Source: an uncultured Clostridia bacterium | Lineage (GTDB): Bacteria > Bacillota > Clostridia > Peptostreptococcales > Anaerovoracaceae | Direction of reading: 5' to 3' | NCBI GenBank assembly: GCA_934278925.1 | Contig: CAKQWJ010000013.1 | Span: forward strand, 1 to 59,216 | DNA: 59,216 bases | Part shown: one piece after another, positions 7,373 to 16,345 of the stretch | Layout: each line of letters begins with the position of its first letter | How positions within the stretch are numbered: the first letter of the stretch is position 1 | The notes under the pieces: model-generated | What the model was told of the DNA's origin: nothing | The model's database searches: none | The model's input: the letters and a program-made list of their open reading frames with translations, nothing else | Program-made: the position numbers and the translations under genes

Positions 7373-9943
7373 TTATCGATTCACTCGTCTGTAATATCTC
7401 GTCAGCAGCATCAGTGCCAGAAGCATCACGGCCATCGTTCCGCCGCCGAGTCCCAGCAGATTCCGCAAATACAGAAGGCACTGGCTCCGGCGGAACATCC
7501 GCAGAACCGGAAGCATCGCGGCAAAAGGCGCCGCCAGCACCAGGGCTGCCCCCATGCTGCACACCACATAAGTTCGGGCCGCCCGGCTGAACAGCTTCTC
7601 CTGCTCCCGTTCGTTCATCCCCAAAGTGCCCAGCAATCGGTACTCCTTCCGCTGCTCCGCCCCCGCCAAACTGTATCGAATGCAGAAGGTGAACAGCACC
7701 ATCAATAACAATCCCACGGCGGTCATTTCTTCCATTCGACGGGCAAAACCGGATGCCGCCCCGTTGTTCTTTTCCGCCTGCGCCACACCGTACCAGGTCC
7801 GGATGGACTCATCGTACTGCCGGTCGGAAGGATGCCGCTTCTGAATTTTCTCCAGCACCGATTCCACCGCTTTATTCCGTCCCGGCTTCACCCGAATCAG
7901 CACCAGCCGATCCGGTCCCTCCTTCACGGCGGAAGGTGGAATGCTCACCGACGGATCCCGCGGGGTTCGCTTCTCGGAATAAACGGATTGAAAAAACGAA
8001 TCGGACAGAACCAGGATATTTTCCTGATTCCCGGCGTGCAAAGCGCCCACCAAATTCGTCCGCTCATAGGTCGCGTCGTGGGGGATATAGGTCCGAGTCA
8101 CCTGGTTTCGGTCATAGGCCACCAGCGGCTGCCCCAGCCGAAACAGGTTGCCCCCGCCCCCGCTGTACCACTCCAGGTTATGCGCCTCGCTTGCCGCATT
8201 TTGCTGCATCACGATGTGCACCCGGCGGCCATCCGCGCTGAGATTCAGCTTCCGCGGGGTTTTTCCCGCCTGCCGGCAAAGCTTCCGGTAACTGCTTTCC
8301 GACACCGCAATGTGCTGCCCCTGCGGCCAAAGCACCGTCCGGTAATCCTTCTTCAGCCAGGAAACGTCCGCTCCCAGCGGCGTGGTCGCCCGCAGCATCG
8401 GAAGTTCCTGCAGGGTGCATTCTTTTTTTAGCCCCTGAAGGTCCGGGAGATCCGCATCGTACACCATGGCCACGTAATCGTAGGGCGCGGTTTTTTCCGG
8501 GGGAATTCCCTGCGCCGCCAGCCGCGGCAGAAAAATGCCGAACAGCAGGATTTGCAGCGCCGTCAGTAAAAACAAAAATCGTACGTTCGTACGAAACCGG
8601 TTGCGCCAAGGGAGGATGGTCAGGAGGCCGGTTTCCGTCACTTGAAGCCGGGCGACGCGTTTTTTCAGGAGTCGGGTGGCTGCGCCGTACAGGAACAGAC
8701 CGAAGCCGGCAATCAGGCCGCCCAGGATGTACAGGTCCTCCCCGGAGCCGCGGCGGGCGAAGAGGCCCATGCTCCCCAGCATGACAAACAGGCCGATTCC
8801 CATCATCACCCCGGCGCCGTAACGAGGCACCGGTTCGTTGGCGGCGGACCGGTTGTAGCGAAGGACATTTTTGAACTCGAAAATATGATAGTTCACCAAA
8901 GTGGAAATCAGCACCACCAGCAGGTAGCAGAGCATGGCCGCCGGAAGGATCCGCAGCAGCTTTCCGGTGATTGGAACTCCGATTATTTTCAGGAGACCCA
9001 GACCCAGGAGGATTCCCCCCGCCAGTGCGGTGAGGATGCAAGTGCCGTATTCCAGCCCGACGATTCGAATCAGGGTTTTGTTCCGGATTCCCAGGGCAAT
9101 GTACATGCTGTAATTTTTCATACGGGTTCGCAGGTATCCACTGATGATTAGGGACAGCATCAGCACCGCCAGAAGCATGAACACCGGCAGCATCTGTTTC
9201 AGGCTGCTTGCAATCTGCTGCTGAAGCGCCGACGCCCCTAACAGACGAATTCCGCCGCAGCCCTGTTCCATTCCCCAGATTACCAGGAGCACCGTCATGG
9301 TCAGGACCGCTCCCGCCAGGAACAGCAGGAAGTCCCGAATGTTGGCCCGGAAGTTCTTGAAAATCACGCGATAGAATTCGCTCCCGTACCGGCCCGGGAA
9401 GGCCTCTCTCCGCTTCCTCTCTTCCTTTTCCGCCAGCTCTTTCGCCCGCAGCGCCGCTTCCGCTTCTCGCAGCGCCTGCCGCTCGTCCAGGTATTTTCCC
9501 AGCATGGCATCCAGGAACACCAGCAGCATGCCCACGATCATTCCGCCGGAATACCCGTAGTAGTTAAAAATCATAAAGGCGCACAGGTACAGGAGCCCCA
9601 GGGCATACGCAACCCCGCTGAGAATTCGTCCCTTCCGGCCGGCCAGAAGACATACTGTGCGAAGCAGCAGCACCGCCCCCAAAGCGATGATCAAATAGAT
9701 GCACCAATAGCTCATGGTGAGATTGGCGATGCCTTCGGTGTTTCCCTTTCCGGCCTCCGCCAGTGCGAATTTCTCAATTCCGCCGGCGGCCTTCACGCTC
9801 TGAATAAAAACGCGCACCGAAAAACTTCGGCTCCCTTCCCGCAGCCACGGTGCAAGCACCGCATCCGCCAGAAAAAGAACCGCCGTCATAATCCGGAAAT
9901 ACCGGGATGGATTCTGTTGTAATTGCTCTTTTTTGTTGCTCAT
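7373..9943 (-). CDS. FtsX-family ABC transporter permease
   Basis: An 856-aa membrane protein paired with the ATPase just downstream (54-nt gap). Its N-terminal 200 residues hold about four membrane segments and a charged Glu/Arg/Ala-rich coil (ERQALREAEAALRAKELAEK). The FtsX-like core follows, with segments near 220-245, 265-285 and 310-385. A large extracellular region spans roughly 500-720, and the C-terminus has three or four more segments including ALVLAAPFAAMLPVLRMFR. The layout resembles BceB/MacB-type permeases with an added N-terminal module. No sensor kinase or response regulator adjoins it, so a classic Bce detoxification module is not shown. Confidence 0.8.
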   Translation of the reverse strand: MSNKKEQLQQNPSRYFRIMTAVLFLADAVLAPWLREGSRSFSVRVFIQSVKAAGGIEKFALAEAGKGNTEGIANLTMSYWCIYLIIALGAVLLLRTVCLLAGRKGRILSGVAYALGLLYLCAFMIFNYYGYSGGMIVGMLLVFLDAMLGKYLDERQALREAEAALRAKELAEKEERKRREAFPGRYGSEFYRVIFKNFRANIRDFLLFLAGAVLTMTVLLVIWGMEQGCGGIRLLGASALQQQIASSLKQMLPVFMLLAVLMLSLIISGYLRTRMKNYSMYIALGIRNKTLIRIVGLEYGTCILTALAGGILLGLGLLKIIGVPITGKLLRILPAAMLCYLLVVLISTLVNYHIFEFKNVLRYNRSAANEPVPRYGAGVMMGIGLFVMLGSMGLFARRGSGEDLYILGGLIAGFGLFLYGAATRLLKKRVARLQVTETGLLTILPWRNRFRTNVRFLFLLTALQILLFGIFLPRLAAQGIPPEKTAPYDYVAMVYDADLPDLQGLKKECTLQELPMLRATTPLGADVSWLKKDYRTVLWPQGQHIAVSESSYRKLCRQAGKTPRKLNLSADGRRVHIVMQQNAASEAHNLEWYSGGGGNLFRLGQPLVAYDRNQVTRTYIPHDATYERTNLVGALHAGNQENILVLSDSFFQSVYSEKRTPRDPSVSIPPSAVKEGPDRLVLIRVKPGRNKAVESVLEKIQKRHPSDRQYDESIRTWYGVAQAEKNNGAASGFARRMEEMTAVGLLLMVLFTFCIRYSLAGAEQRKEYRLLGTLGMNEREQEKLFSRAARTYVVCSMGAALVLAAPFAAMLPVLRMFRRSQCLLYLRNLLGLGGGTMAVMLLALMLLTRYYRRVNR

Positions 9944-10014
9944 GACTTGATTATACCACCCTTGTACCTCATTGAAAATAAATTATAGCGCTCCGGAAGA
10001 ATAATCCGCATGCA

Positions 10015-10045
10015 AAAACGACCTGCCCGTCCGGGTCGGCCGTCT
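10015..10045 (-). terminator. Probable terminator of the aminotransferase gene
   Basis: CGACC and GGTCG arms with a GC-rich loop are followed on the minus strand by TTTTTGC. It lies about 40 bases beyond the aminotransferase stop codon. Confidence 0.5.
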
Positions 10046-10082
10046 CTGCGTGTATGAATGTATTTTTATGAAAATGTTAGGC

Positions 10083-11279
10083 TTATTTTCCGGCGCATTC
10101 TTCCTTCAGCATATCGCCCAGGAGGTGAATGCCTTTGTCGATGGCTTCCGGGGAAGCGTTGGTGAAGTTGAGGCGCAGGGTGTTGGCATCCTGAACGCCT
10201 ACGTAGAACGGATCGCCCGGTACGTATACCACGCCCTTCTCCGCTGCTTTCGGGAACAGTTTGATAGCGCTGACGCCTTCCGGCAGGGTTGCCCAGATGA
10301 ACATGCCGCCCTCCGGTCTGGTGTAGGTGACGTTTTCCGGGAAGTATTTGTCCATGGCGTCCAGCATGCAGTGGCACTGCTGTCTGTACAGGTCCTGAAT
10401 CTCCTTAACGTGTGCCGGCTGGTCGTTGTTCTGAAGGTAATCCAGCAGCAGGTACTGGGAGAAAATATTGGTGTGCAGGGAAGTGGCTTCCAAAGCCATC
10501 GCAATGTATTTTGCCAGTTCCTTGTTCTCGGTTACCACGTAGCCCACGCGCATTCCCGGTGTTGCCACCTTGGAGAAGGTGCCCAGAAGTGCGGCCTGCG
10601 GAAGTTTGCCCAGACCGATGTACGGCGGTTTGGTTCCTTCGAAACGAAGCTGGCCGTAGGGATCGTCTTCAATCAGGACGATGTTGTATTTTTTCAGGAG
10701 CTCGGTGACTTTCGCTCTGTTTTCCTCTGTATAGGTCAGGCCGGTCGGATTCTGGAATTCCGGAATCAGATAAGCCAGCTTGATTTTGTCGCCGTACTTC
10801 TCTAAAGTCTCTTCCAGTTCTTCGATGTCCAGTCCATCGTCGTTCAGTGTAACCGGATAGTACTCCGGACAATACTGGTCAAATGCCTGGAACGCACCCA
10901 GGTAGCTTGGCTTCTCTACCAGGATTCCGTCGCCTTCGTTGATAAATACCTTTCCAAAACAATCCAGTGCCTGCTGGGAGCCGGTGGTGACAACGATGTT
11001 GTCCGCATCCAGGTTCACGCCGTAGGTTTTGTTGTAGTCCTCTGCCAGGTACTGACGGAATGCCTGCAGACCTTCGGTCTTCGCATACTGGAATACGGCG
11101 GAACCGTATTTATCGATGATGTTGTTGCAGGATTCCTTCAGTGCTTCCATCGGGAAGGACGCCGGATTGGGAAGCCCACCCGCGAAAGAAATCACATTGG
11201 GATCCGCTGCCGCGGTCAGGATTGTGCTGATAAAGGATTCACCGGTGTTCGCATACGCTTTGGATAATAACTCTTTCAT
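10083..11279 (-). CDS. PLP-dependent aminotransferase, class I/II
   Basis: A 398-aa fold-type I aminotransferase resembling the 2-aminoadipate / aromatic (LysN-like) group. VISFAGGLPNPASFP near residue 28 is the substrate-arm motif, TTGSQQALD near 99 binds the cofactor phosphate, FQNPTGLTY near 176 holds the Asn and Pro contacts, EDDPYGQLRF near 207 holds the Asp and Tyr, and GTFSKVATPGMRVGYV near 235 carries the PLP lysine and the following arginine. There is no N-terminal GntR domain, so it is not MocR itself. It stands as a single gene with a possible -10 (TATAAT) at 11301-11306. The amino-acid specificity cannot be told from sequence. Confidence 0.88.
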   Translation of the reverse strand: MKELLSKAYANTGESFISTILTAAADPNVISFAGGLPNPASFPMEALKESCNNIIDKYGSAVFQYAKTEGLQAFRQYLAEDYNKTYGVNLDADNIVVTTGSQQALDCFGKVFINEGDGILVEKPSYLGAFQAFDQYCPEYYPVTLNDDGLDIEELEETLEKYGDKIKLAYLIPEFQNPTGLTYTEENRAKVTELLKKYNIVLIEDDPYGQLRFEGTKPPYIGLGKLPQAALLGTFSKVATPGMRVGYVVTENKELAKYIAMALEATSLHTNIFSQYLLLDYLQNNDQPAHVKEIQDLYRQQCHCMLDAMDKYFPENVTYTRPEGGMFIWATLPEGVSAIKLFPKAAEKGVVYVPGDPFYVGVQDANTLRLNFTNASPEAIDKGIHLLGDMLKEECAGK

Positions 11280-11300
11280 TTCTGTTCCCCTACTCTCTTC

Positions 11301-11306
11301 ATTATA
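11301..11306 (-). promoter_or_regulatory. Possible -10 box of the aminotransferase gene
   Basis: TATAAT on the minus strand lies 22 nt before the start codon. No convincing -35 box is found at the right distance, so this is tentative. Confidence 0.4.
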
Positions 11307-11504
11307 TTTGCTTTTGGTTTGTCTGGTTTCTTGCCGGATGGGGTCGGACTTGTCGAGGCGCTGCCACTGTGTGGGGCTCCGCCGAACTGCCGGGCTCTGC
11401 CGCTGTGGGGGGCTCCGCCTTCCTTCATCCGAATATCTGAATTATACTCTGTTCGATAGGGGATTTCAATATGTTTTTTGTACTATTTATAGAAATTATG
11501 CTGT

Positions 11505-11530
11505 ATAAATTGTGGTACAATACAATTTAT
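11505..11530. promoter_or_regulatory. 9-bp inverted repeat before hairpin array 1
   Basis: ATAAATTGT and ACAATTTAT flank eight bases, in an AT-rich patch that also contains TTGTAC and TATAAA (rightward). It could be an operator at a promoter reading into the hairpin array at 11640. The rest of 11307-11639 shows only two GC-rich near-repeats ending GGGGCTCCGCC or GGGGGGCTCCGCC. Confidence 0.35.
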
Positions 11531-11639
11531 TTGATGCGGTGAGGACCGGTACTCGGGAGGCCGGTGCCGCAGAAAGGGGAATGGAATATCCGATCGCCTG
11601 TTGATGAAAGAGCGGCCGGCCCATTGATACAGGACAGCC

Positions 11640-12011
11640 GGCCCGGCGGCCGGCACGGTTCGCGCTCGCTTCCCCGCAAAGCCTTTGTTCTCGGTTTCCA
11701 GGCGCGAACCCCGGGCCGGAAATTTTGAAAAAGCCGGCCCGGCGGCCGGCACGGTTCGCGCTCGACTCCCCGCTAAGCCACTGATTTCGGTTTCCTTGCG
11801 CGAACCTCAGGCCGGAAGAAGGAGAAAAGGCGGCCCGGCGGCCGGCACGGTTCGCGCTCGATTCCCCGCAAAGCCTTTGTTTTCGGTTTCCTTGCGCGAA
11901 CCTCGGGCCGCAGAATTCGGAAATGACGGCCCGGGGCCAAGGCCGATTTGCTCCCCGTCCCCCGCTAGGCCTTATGGCTTCGTCCCGGGGAGCAAAATCT
12001 TCACACAAATA
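11640..12011 (+). repeat. GC-rich hairpin array 1 (three type A, one type B)
   Basis: Four units with a 96-97-nt period. The type A cores at 11657-11710, 11753-11806 and 11849-11902 have perfect arms GGTTCGCGC and GCGCGAACC. They are wrapped by GGCCCGG on the left and CCGGGCC-like bases on the right, and preceded by a GC mini-hairpin. The interior keeps TTCCCCGC-AAGCC-TTTCGGTTTCC. The type B core at 11947-11996 has different arms, TTTGCTCCCCG and CGGGGAGCAAA, and is followed by ATCTTCACACA. Long minus-strand reading frames across the array are by-products of the repeat. Confidence 0.85.
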
Positions 12012-12032
12012 ACGGCCGGAAAATCAAAGAAA

Positions 12033-12064
12033 GGAAGGTGCCGGCTGCGGGGCCGGTGCCTTCC
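12033..12064 (+). terminator. Hairpin at the end of array 1
   Basis: GGAAGGTGCCGGC pairs with GCCGGTGCCTTCC. Two of the pairs are G-U on the plus strand but would be A-C mismatches on the minus strand, so the rightward RNA folds better. The following bases (TCTCTTCTTC) are only weakly U-rich. It may end a transcript crossing the array, or serve both directions. Confidence 0.45.
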
Positions 12065-12107
12065 TCTCTTCTTCATGCTGTTTTACAATTTAAATCCGGT
12101 AATAAAA

Positions 12108-13571
12108 CTATTTTACCTTTACTTTCTTTCCGCAGTTCTTTTTGCTGAAGATTTTTTTGTAGGTCTTTACCATCTTCTTGTTCTGCTTCTTGGTGCCCAC
12201 CTTTACCTGAACGGTCTTCACCTTGGAGGACTTGAAGCATCCTTTTACGGTGGACTTCTTCAGGGCCTTGGTCTTCAGAACTACGGTGGTTACCTTGGAT
12301 TTTGCGAAGGCATACTTGTCCAGCTTCTTCACGTTCTTGCCCACGGTTACCTTGCGGATTTTCTTGCCGGTAAACGCCTTTGCTTTGACCTGAACCACCT
12401 TGCAGTTTTTGCCGGAAATCTTCACAGTCGCCGGAACGCTGACGGACTTTACGTCCTTTGCTTTTACCAGAGCGACGGTGCATGCCTTTGCGGAAATCAC
12501 CTTATAGGAAGCGCCGTCAGCGGTGTACTTTCCGCCGTTCTTCAGAGCTTTGTTTGACGGCTTCACGATTGGCTTTGCCGGGAGCTTTGCAATCGGATCG
12601 TTCTTCACCTGTGGGCTGAATGCGTCATTTTCGAACGTTGCGGTGTAGCAAGTGTTGCCCTCCTCCGCGGTGGTCGCTTCTTTGGTAACTTCGGCGAAAA
12701 TTTTTCCTTCTTCGCTCAGTGTTGCGCCGCACTTCGTGCAGGTTGTCGCTGCGGTGCATGCGGAATAATCCTCAGACCAGGTGTAGGTCGGCTCTGCATA
12801 AGAGTGCGCCGTGTTTTCCACGTCGTATTCCCAGGTTACCGCGCCCTCTGCTTCGGTGCGCTGTACGCATGCGTCGCTGTGAAGATCTATGTACATTGCC
12901 GGACGCATGAATTTATCTTCCAGTGTAGCTGCGTTTCCTGCGTAACCATTATATCCTACTTGGCCGACACGCTTATTGGTTGCCGGACTTCTCAGCCAAT
13001 AGTCTTTTGAACTTTTAACACCTTTTTCGTCAATCAGATAAGTCTTTCTGGCCGCGTTATCCGCAAAGAATCTCTCGTCTTTTGCTTCCTCACCGGACAA
13101 TGCAAACACCTTATTTCCTTTGGATTCCAATGCAAGATAGTTTCCAAATGCCTTATCATTGATATCGGTGGTTGCAATCAAATCCGATTTCTTCAGAACT
13201 TTTGCATAGAACCCCTCACACCACTTCTTTACATTACTTTCATCCCATGAATTAACACCATAAGAGTCATTAAACTTTAACGTGCCGGCAGCTGCAGCGC
13301 CCGCTCTTTTATCCTTCCACAGATACGTCGACACCAAATACGCTCTGTCCGGAGTTCCGTCCGCATTGTCGTCCACAACGTCCAACACGGTCCACTCCGG
13401 AGTTCCTACATATTCATCGCTTGCAACCCCCATCTTCACGTGGTCGCCTGCTTTCATGGCTTCATTTTCTGCCGCATTAGCCGTAACGGTTCCCATCGTT
13501 GCCGACATTCCAAACCACACCGCACAGGCCAGCACCAGCGCGGTCAGCTTCTTCGATACGCTCGATTTCAT
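12108..13571 (-). CDS. Secreted DUF6273 protein with BspA-like C-terminus
   Basis: A 487-aa exported protein. The signal peptide is residues 1-33 (hydrophobic ALVLACAVWFGMSATM, then a cut near ANA-AEN). A DUF6273-type domain follows, with typical WTVLDVV, DYWLRSPA and MRPAMYIDL. A small CTKCG cysteine module lies near 275. The last 120 residues are Lys/Val-rich, with a BspA-like LRR_5 pattern (KIRKVTVGKNVKKLDKYAF) and a very basic end. There is no LPXTG-like or NPQTN-like sorting signal. GAAAGG precedes the ATG. It is a shorter paralogue of the next gene; their C-terminal coding DNA is nearly identical, indicating recent duplication. The role is probably at the cell surface but unknown. Confidence 0.8.
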   Translation of the reverse strand: MKSSVSKKLTALVLACAVWFGMSATMGTVTANAAENEAMKAGDHVKMGVASDEYVGTPEWTVLDVVDDNADGTPDRAYLVSTYLWKDKRAGAAAAGTLKFNDSYGVNSWDESNVKKWCEGFYAKVLKKSDLIATTDINDKAFGNYLALESKGNKVFALSGEEAKDERFFADNAARKTYLIDEKGVKSSKDYWLRSPATNKRVGQVGYNGYAGNAATLEDKFMRPAMYIDLHSDACVQRTEAEGAVTWEYDVENTAHSYAEPTYTWSEDYSACTAATTCTKCGATLSEEGKIFAEVTKEATTAEEGNTCYTATFENDAFSPQVKNDPIAKLPAKPIVKPSNKALKNGGKYTADGASYKVISAKACTVALVKAKDVKSVSVPATVKISGKNCKVVQVKAKAFTGKKIRKVTVGKNVKKLDKYAFAKSKVTTVVLKTKALKKSTVKGCFKSSKVKTVQVKVGTKKQNKKMVKTYKKIFSKKNCGKKVKVK

Positions 13572-13661
13572 CCTACTTTCCTTTCATTTCCTATTGTAAA
13601 AACAACATCGTATATCGCAGCCCGCACCGACTTGCCGCGGGATTGATATCTCAGCGCACGC

Positions 13662-16013
13662 TTAGCGCACTTTTACTTTCTTTCCGCAGTTCTTTTTGGT
13701 GAACGCTTTCTTATAGGTCTTTACCATCTTCTTGTTCTGCTTCTTGCTGCCCACCTTCACCTGAACGGTCTTCACCTTGGAGGACTTGAAGCATCCTTTT
13801 ACGGTGGACTTCTTCAGGGCTTTAGTCTTCAGAACGACAGTCGTTGCCTTTGATTTCGCAAAGGAATTTCTGTCCAATTTCTTCACGTTCTTGCCCACGG
13901 TCACCTTGCGAATCTTGCTTCCGGTAAGGGATTTGGCCGCAACCTGAATGACCTTGCAGCTCTTGCCGGAAATCTTTACGGTCGCCGGAACGCTGATGGA
14001 TTTGGCGTTCTTTGCTTTTACCAGAATTACGGTGCGACTCTTCGCCGAGCTTACCTTGTAAACCGCGCCGCTTACCGTATACTTCCCGCCGGTCTTCAGA
14101 GCTTTTTCCGCCGGCTTCGGCTTCGCGTCGGCAATCACTTTCACTTGAGTTTTGAAGTTCGGATTCCGGAACCTTGCAATATACTTCGTGCCGTTTTCCG
14201 TCAGGCGGGAGGTCACTTCCGCATCCGCCTCTGCCTTCGCTCCGCAAGTGGCGCACACACCGCCGGCATGGCACTGCTTCATATCCGAAGACCATTCATA
14301 TTTCGCATTCTCGAAGGAATGTTCCATTCCGGAGTTTTCCGCCGCCAGGACCGGGTGGGCGTCCTTGGTGCCCTGCACCTCAAAATTCATTTTGTCAATA
14401 TTCGCCCGGAATACCGGTCTCGCCGCACTGAGCTCGTCCACGTAATGCTTCAGCATTTTGCCGTCGCTGGACACTCTGCCGCTACAGATTTCACTCTGGT
14501 ATCTCGGGGATCGGAGCCACCAGCTGTCGGCTTTTTCGCTTTTCTTTCCGTCGGAAATGTACGCAACCCGCGCCCCGCGAGTCGGCATGTATTTCAGCAC
14601 TTCCTCGGCGGACAGGAAATATACCTTTTCTTTATTGAGGATATTCTCCCTTGCCGAGTACTGAATCAGCGGATCGTCCGGCGACTGAATGTGCTTGTCG
14701 GATTTCGTCGTCTCCTGGATTTCCAGCCCTTCCACGTTTGCCAGAACCGTGCGCTCAAAATCTCCGCACCATTTCCGGGTCAAGCTGCTCTGCCATTCGT
14801 TTCCGTCGGTTCGGCTCCGATTGAATGCCAACGGCGTCGCCGGCTCCGTTCCGTTTCCTCTCCAGAGGTATTCGGACATCAGCAAAACCGTTCCGTCTTT
14901 TTCCTTGCTCAGCACCTTCCAGTACGGCATTCCGCTATATCCATTCGGATTTTTCTCGCCCATGTAAACGTAATCGCCCGCCTGAACTTCCGCACCCGAT
15001 TTGATTACCGGCTTCTCCGGCTCCAACGGCTCTTCCGTATCGTCCTTGAAATCCGCCCATGCCAGCGGAAGCTCGGTAGTCTGTTCGGTAAAAGCATTAT
15101 TTTTGAATGTCGCCGTGTACCGAATGATTCCGTCGGTCTTCTCGCTGGGTTCTTTTACGATCTGAGATTTCACCGCGCCACTCTCGCGAACCGCCTCTCC
15201 GCAGCGACTGCACTTTTCTTCTGCCAGACATTCCTTACCGTCCTTCGACCAGGTATAGGTCGCTGTATCCTGACGGTGTTCCATTACCTCCGCATCCACC
15301 GTCCACACCGTTGTGCCGTCCGCTTCCGTCCGTTCCTTCACACAGACATCGTGAGGCAGGCGAATGTTGAATGCCGGTCGTGCCGCCATTAGGTGCTCAA
15401 TGGAAAAATTATGAATCGATCCGTTGCAGGCAACACCGATGTAATCCGCATACACACTGCAATCCGATCCCGGAGAACGCAGCAGCCAGTTGTACCCTTT
15501 GCTGTGGTCCGCCGCTTCGGTATGTTCTAAATACTCTTTTCCGGAAAGGAAGAATACTTTGTCCTTATCCGTTTTCGTTCCGTCGATGTTGCTGACCACC
15601 AGCCACTGGCTTCCGCTCTCGGTGTCGGTGGTCTTCACTCCGATAATTTTCGAGGACACCGCATCCGGCAGCTTCCGGTAGTAATTTGTACACCACTGCT
15701 GCGATGTGCTTCCCGCCCACAGATTGGAGCGCCCGGTCTCATCGTGCATAATCTTCTCTTTGAACCCATCCATCATCAGAAACGTTCCCTCGGTTCCGAT
15801 GTTCGTGGTGTCCGGAATCAGAACCGCATAGTTCTCTGACCAACTTCCGGCCTTCAAGGAAATCACATCCCCTTCCCGGATATCCTTTCCCAAAACCGCC
15901 GCGTCCGTCTCCTGCGGAAACGCCATGGTCCAAACCAATAACATAAAAATGACACCCAGGAGACAACGGCAGCTGTGCAGCCTCTTGCCCTGCGTGTTGT
16001 TTCTTTCTTGCAT
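13662..16013 (-). CDS. Secreted protein with two DUF6273 domains and LRR tail
   Basis: About 783 aa from the ATG at 16011-16013, which has AGGGGG 5 nt upstream; the open frame extends 18 codons further without a site. A signal peptide (CLLGVIFMLLVWTMAFPQ) leads into two tandem DUF6273-like domains, each with a WLRSP motif (WLLRSPGSD and WWLRSPRYQ) and an AARP motif. Each is followed by a CxxCG module (CSRCG, CATCG). The C-terminal 120 residues match the neighbouring 487-aa paralogue almost residue for residue. It lacks a sorting signal. It may be retained at the wall by its basic tail; that is inference. Confidence 0.8.
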   Translation of the reverse strand: MQERNNTQGKRLHSCRCLLGVIFMLLVWTMAFPQETDAAVLGKDIREGDVISLKAGSWSENYAVLIPDTTNIGTEGTFLMMDGFKEKIMHDETGRSNLWAGSTSQQWCTNYYRKLPDAVSSKIIGVKTTDTESGSQWLVVSNIDGTKTDKDKVFFLSGKEYLEHTEAADHSKGYNWLLRSPGSDCSVYADYIGVACNGSIHNFSIEHLMAARPAFNIRLPHDVCVKERTEADGTTVWTVDAEVMEHRQDTATYTWSKDGKECLAEEKCSRCGEAVRESGAVKSQIVKEPSEKTDGIIRYTATFKNNAFTEQTTELPLAWADFKDDTEEPLEPEKPVIKSGAEVQAGDYVYMGEKNPNGYSGMPYWKVLSKEKDGTVLLMSEYLWRGNGTEPATPLAFNRSRTDGNEWQSSLTRKWCGDFERTVLANVEGLEIQETTKSDKHIQSPDDPLIQYSARENILNKEKVYFLSAEEVLKYMPTRGARVAYISDGKKSEKADSWWLRSPRYQSEICSGRVSSDGKMLKHYVDELSAARPVFRANIDKMNFEVQGTKDAHPVLAAENSGMEHSFENAKYEWSSDMKQCHAGGVCATCGAKAEADAEVTSRLTENGTKYIARFRNPNFKTQVKVIADAKPKPAEKALKTGGKYTVSGAVYKVSSAKSRTVILVKAKNAKSISVPATVKISGKSCKVIQVAAKSLTGSKIRKVTVGKNVKKLDRNSFAKSKATTVVLKTKALKKSTVKGCFKSSKVKTVQVKVGSKKQNKKMVKTYKKAFTKKNCGKKVKVR

Positions 16014-16217
16014 TGCATCCCCCTTTCGTGCCGCCCTCTGCGGCACTCTAAATTCTATCTTTACCATCCGTCCCTACATTGTGCTATATAAGGGGAAAGG
16101 GGTCCAATTGATAAAAGCAATTTGGATAAAACCAATATTCACCAAATCTATACTTATCGTTTTTTGAAATTTCGCGCAAAACGGTATCAACAGAGTGTTC
16201 CGGTAGGCGATTGGCCC

Positions 16218-16249
16218 GGCCCGGCGGCCGACCCGGTTCGTGCTCGCCT
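16218..16249 (+). repeat. Degenerate fragment of a type A hairpin repeat
   Basis: GGCCCGGCGGCCG followed by CGGTTCGTGCTCGCC matches the left half of the type A units at 11640, but the right arm is missing. It is probably a decayed single copy, located in the gap before the phosphoribosyltransferase gene. Confidence 0.5.
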
Positions 16250-16265
16250 TTTTCCCGCCGCCCCC

Positions 16266-16294
16266 TTGTAACTTCCCGGCCGCCCATGTATAAT
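16266..16294 (+). promoter_or_regulatory. Promoter of the phosphoribosyltransferase gene
   Basis: TTGTAA at 16266-16271 and TATAAT at 16289-16294 are separated by 17 bases. The start codon is about 50 bases downstream. Confidence 0.7.
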
Positions 16295-16345
16295 TGATAC
16301 GTTTGATAAAACATTATTTTTTGAGCATATATAAGGAGATTACCC

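Noticed and set aside
6578..9943. Complete Bce-type peptide resistance module
   Set aside because: The ATPase and permease fit, but no histidine kinase or response regulator adjoins, and the permease has an unusual N-terminal module.
11496..12008. 170-codon leftward reading frame over array 1
   Set aside because: It translates the hairpin repeats, giving recurring CEDFAPR and GANRA segments. It has no ribosome site, and the same pseudo-protein appears at every array.
11640..12011. Integron attC-like sites
   Set aside because: The arms lack the GTTRRRY and RYYYAAC core pair, there are no gene cassettes between units, and no integrase is nearby.
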